From DASPKW01 sp038244055 (GTDB lineage Bacteria; Planctomycetota; Phycisphaerae; Tepidisphaerales; Tepidisphaeraceae): DNA of 16,266 bases. The stretch covers positions 1-16,266 of the forward strand of contig JBBRTW010000120.1 in the NCBI GenBank assembly GCA_038244055.1. The letters run 5' to 3'. The notes under the pieces are model-generated. The model was not told where the DNA came from. It saw only the letters and a list, made by a program, of their open reading frames with translations, and made no database searches. Below are positions 16,171 through 16,266 of the stretch, one piece after another (position 1 is the stretch's first letter; each line of letters starts with the position of its first letter). The translations under genes were made by a program, and so were the position numbers.

Positions 16171-16266
16171 AGCCGGCAGTGTGCCGGTTTGCAGCAGCGT
16201 TCGCAAGGCTTGGGCGATGGTTTTGGTCGGGTCCAATCCGCGCAGTTTCAACGTGCGGTAGATGCT
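16133..16266 (-). mobile_element. End of an IS66-like insertion sequence (partial)
   Basis: The transposase C-terminus (16141-16266, minus strand) runs out towards base 16141. Just outside its stop the plus strand reads GTAACAC from 16133; IS66-family elements characteristically begin with GTAA. The homology of the plus-strand secreted protein also breaks at this point. I therefore place the element boundary at about 16133. The rest of the element, the other inverted repeat and the 8-bp target duplication lie outside the window. Confidence 0.6.
16141..16266 (-). CDS. tnpC: IS66-family transposase (TnpC), C-terminal fragment
   Basis: Reading inward from the right edge on the minus strand gives 41 residues before a TGA (tca at 16141-16143). 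They begin SIYRTLKLRGLDPTKT, continue QALRTLLQTGTLPALP and end ADG. This is the C-terminal signature of IS66 transposases, in which S-hydrophobic-YRTLKLRG-x-DP is followed by a helix and TGxLPxLP. The DDE catalytic core lies beyond the window, so integrity cannot be judged. The gene faces the truncated plus-strand secreted-protein gene, and the two reading frames overlap by about 30 bases because that frame runs into the element. Confidence 0.8.
   Translation of the reverse strand, partial: SIYRTLKLRGLDPTKTIAQALRTLLQTGTLPALPGENIADG

Noticed and set aside
16173..16187. CCGGCA-GTG-TGCCGG hairpin near the right edge
   Set aside because: It lies within the IS66 transposase coding sequence (TGTLPAL) and is probably incidental to codon choice.

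Overview
The window looks like part of a Planctomycetota genome, most likely the class Phycisphaerae. This rests on protein types: two PEP-CTERM-sorted secreted proteins, a pseudopilin-like protein with the H-X9-DG motif, a giant beta-strand-repeat protein carrying a dockerin, and an ISAzo13-like ('Rhodopirellula transposase' type) transposase end. The genome is GC-rich. I saw no tRNA, rRNA, CRISPR array, phage module or defence cassette.

Left block (1-5678), all minus strand except the transposase tail. The first 107 bases are the 3' end of an ISAzo13-like transposase. The outer end of that element has cut into a reverse-strand gene. That gene is an in-frame chimera of a GH13 alpha-amylase barrel (N-terminal) and a GT35 glycogen phosphorylase (C-terminal). 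The phosphorylase part lacks roughly its first 180 residues at the junction and its last 50-60 at the insertion element. A GNAT acetyltransferase gene lies immediately upstream and overlaps the amylase start by four bases (GTGA). Further upstream are a doubtful 55-codon ORF and the C-terminal half of an RND efflux permease without its N-terminal half. The block therefore reads as one eroded or rearranged transcription unit.

Middle block (5842-13704), all minus strand, is a cell-surface region. An H-X9-DG pseudopilin-like gene is followed after about 60-110 bases (depending on the start chosen) by a gene for a protein of about 1,900 residues. That protein has autotransporter-associated beta-strand repeats, a two-loop dockerin and a PEP-CTERM anchor. 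A 350-base gap follows, then a 280-residue PEP-CTERM protein. A strong GC-rich hairpin lies between that gene and the RND fragment.

Right block (13876-16266), plus strand. A secreted type I phosphodiesterase/nucleotide pyrophosphatase-like enzyme is transcribed divergently from the pseudopilin gene. After it comes the 5' part of a secreted planctomycete-type protein, cut off by the end of an IS66-like element whose transposase C-terminus (minus strand) runs off the window.

The most notable features are structural: unrelated insertion elements at both edges, each truncating a gene; an in-frame amylase-phosphorylase chimera; and a half RND pump. I found no convincing new multi-gene system. The best candidates for a second look are the chimera and the pseudopilin plus giant dockerin/PEP-CTERM protein pair.
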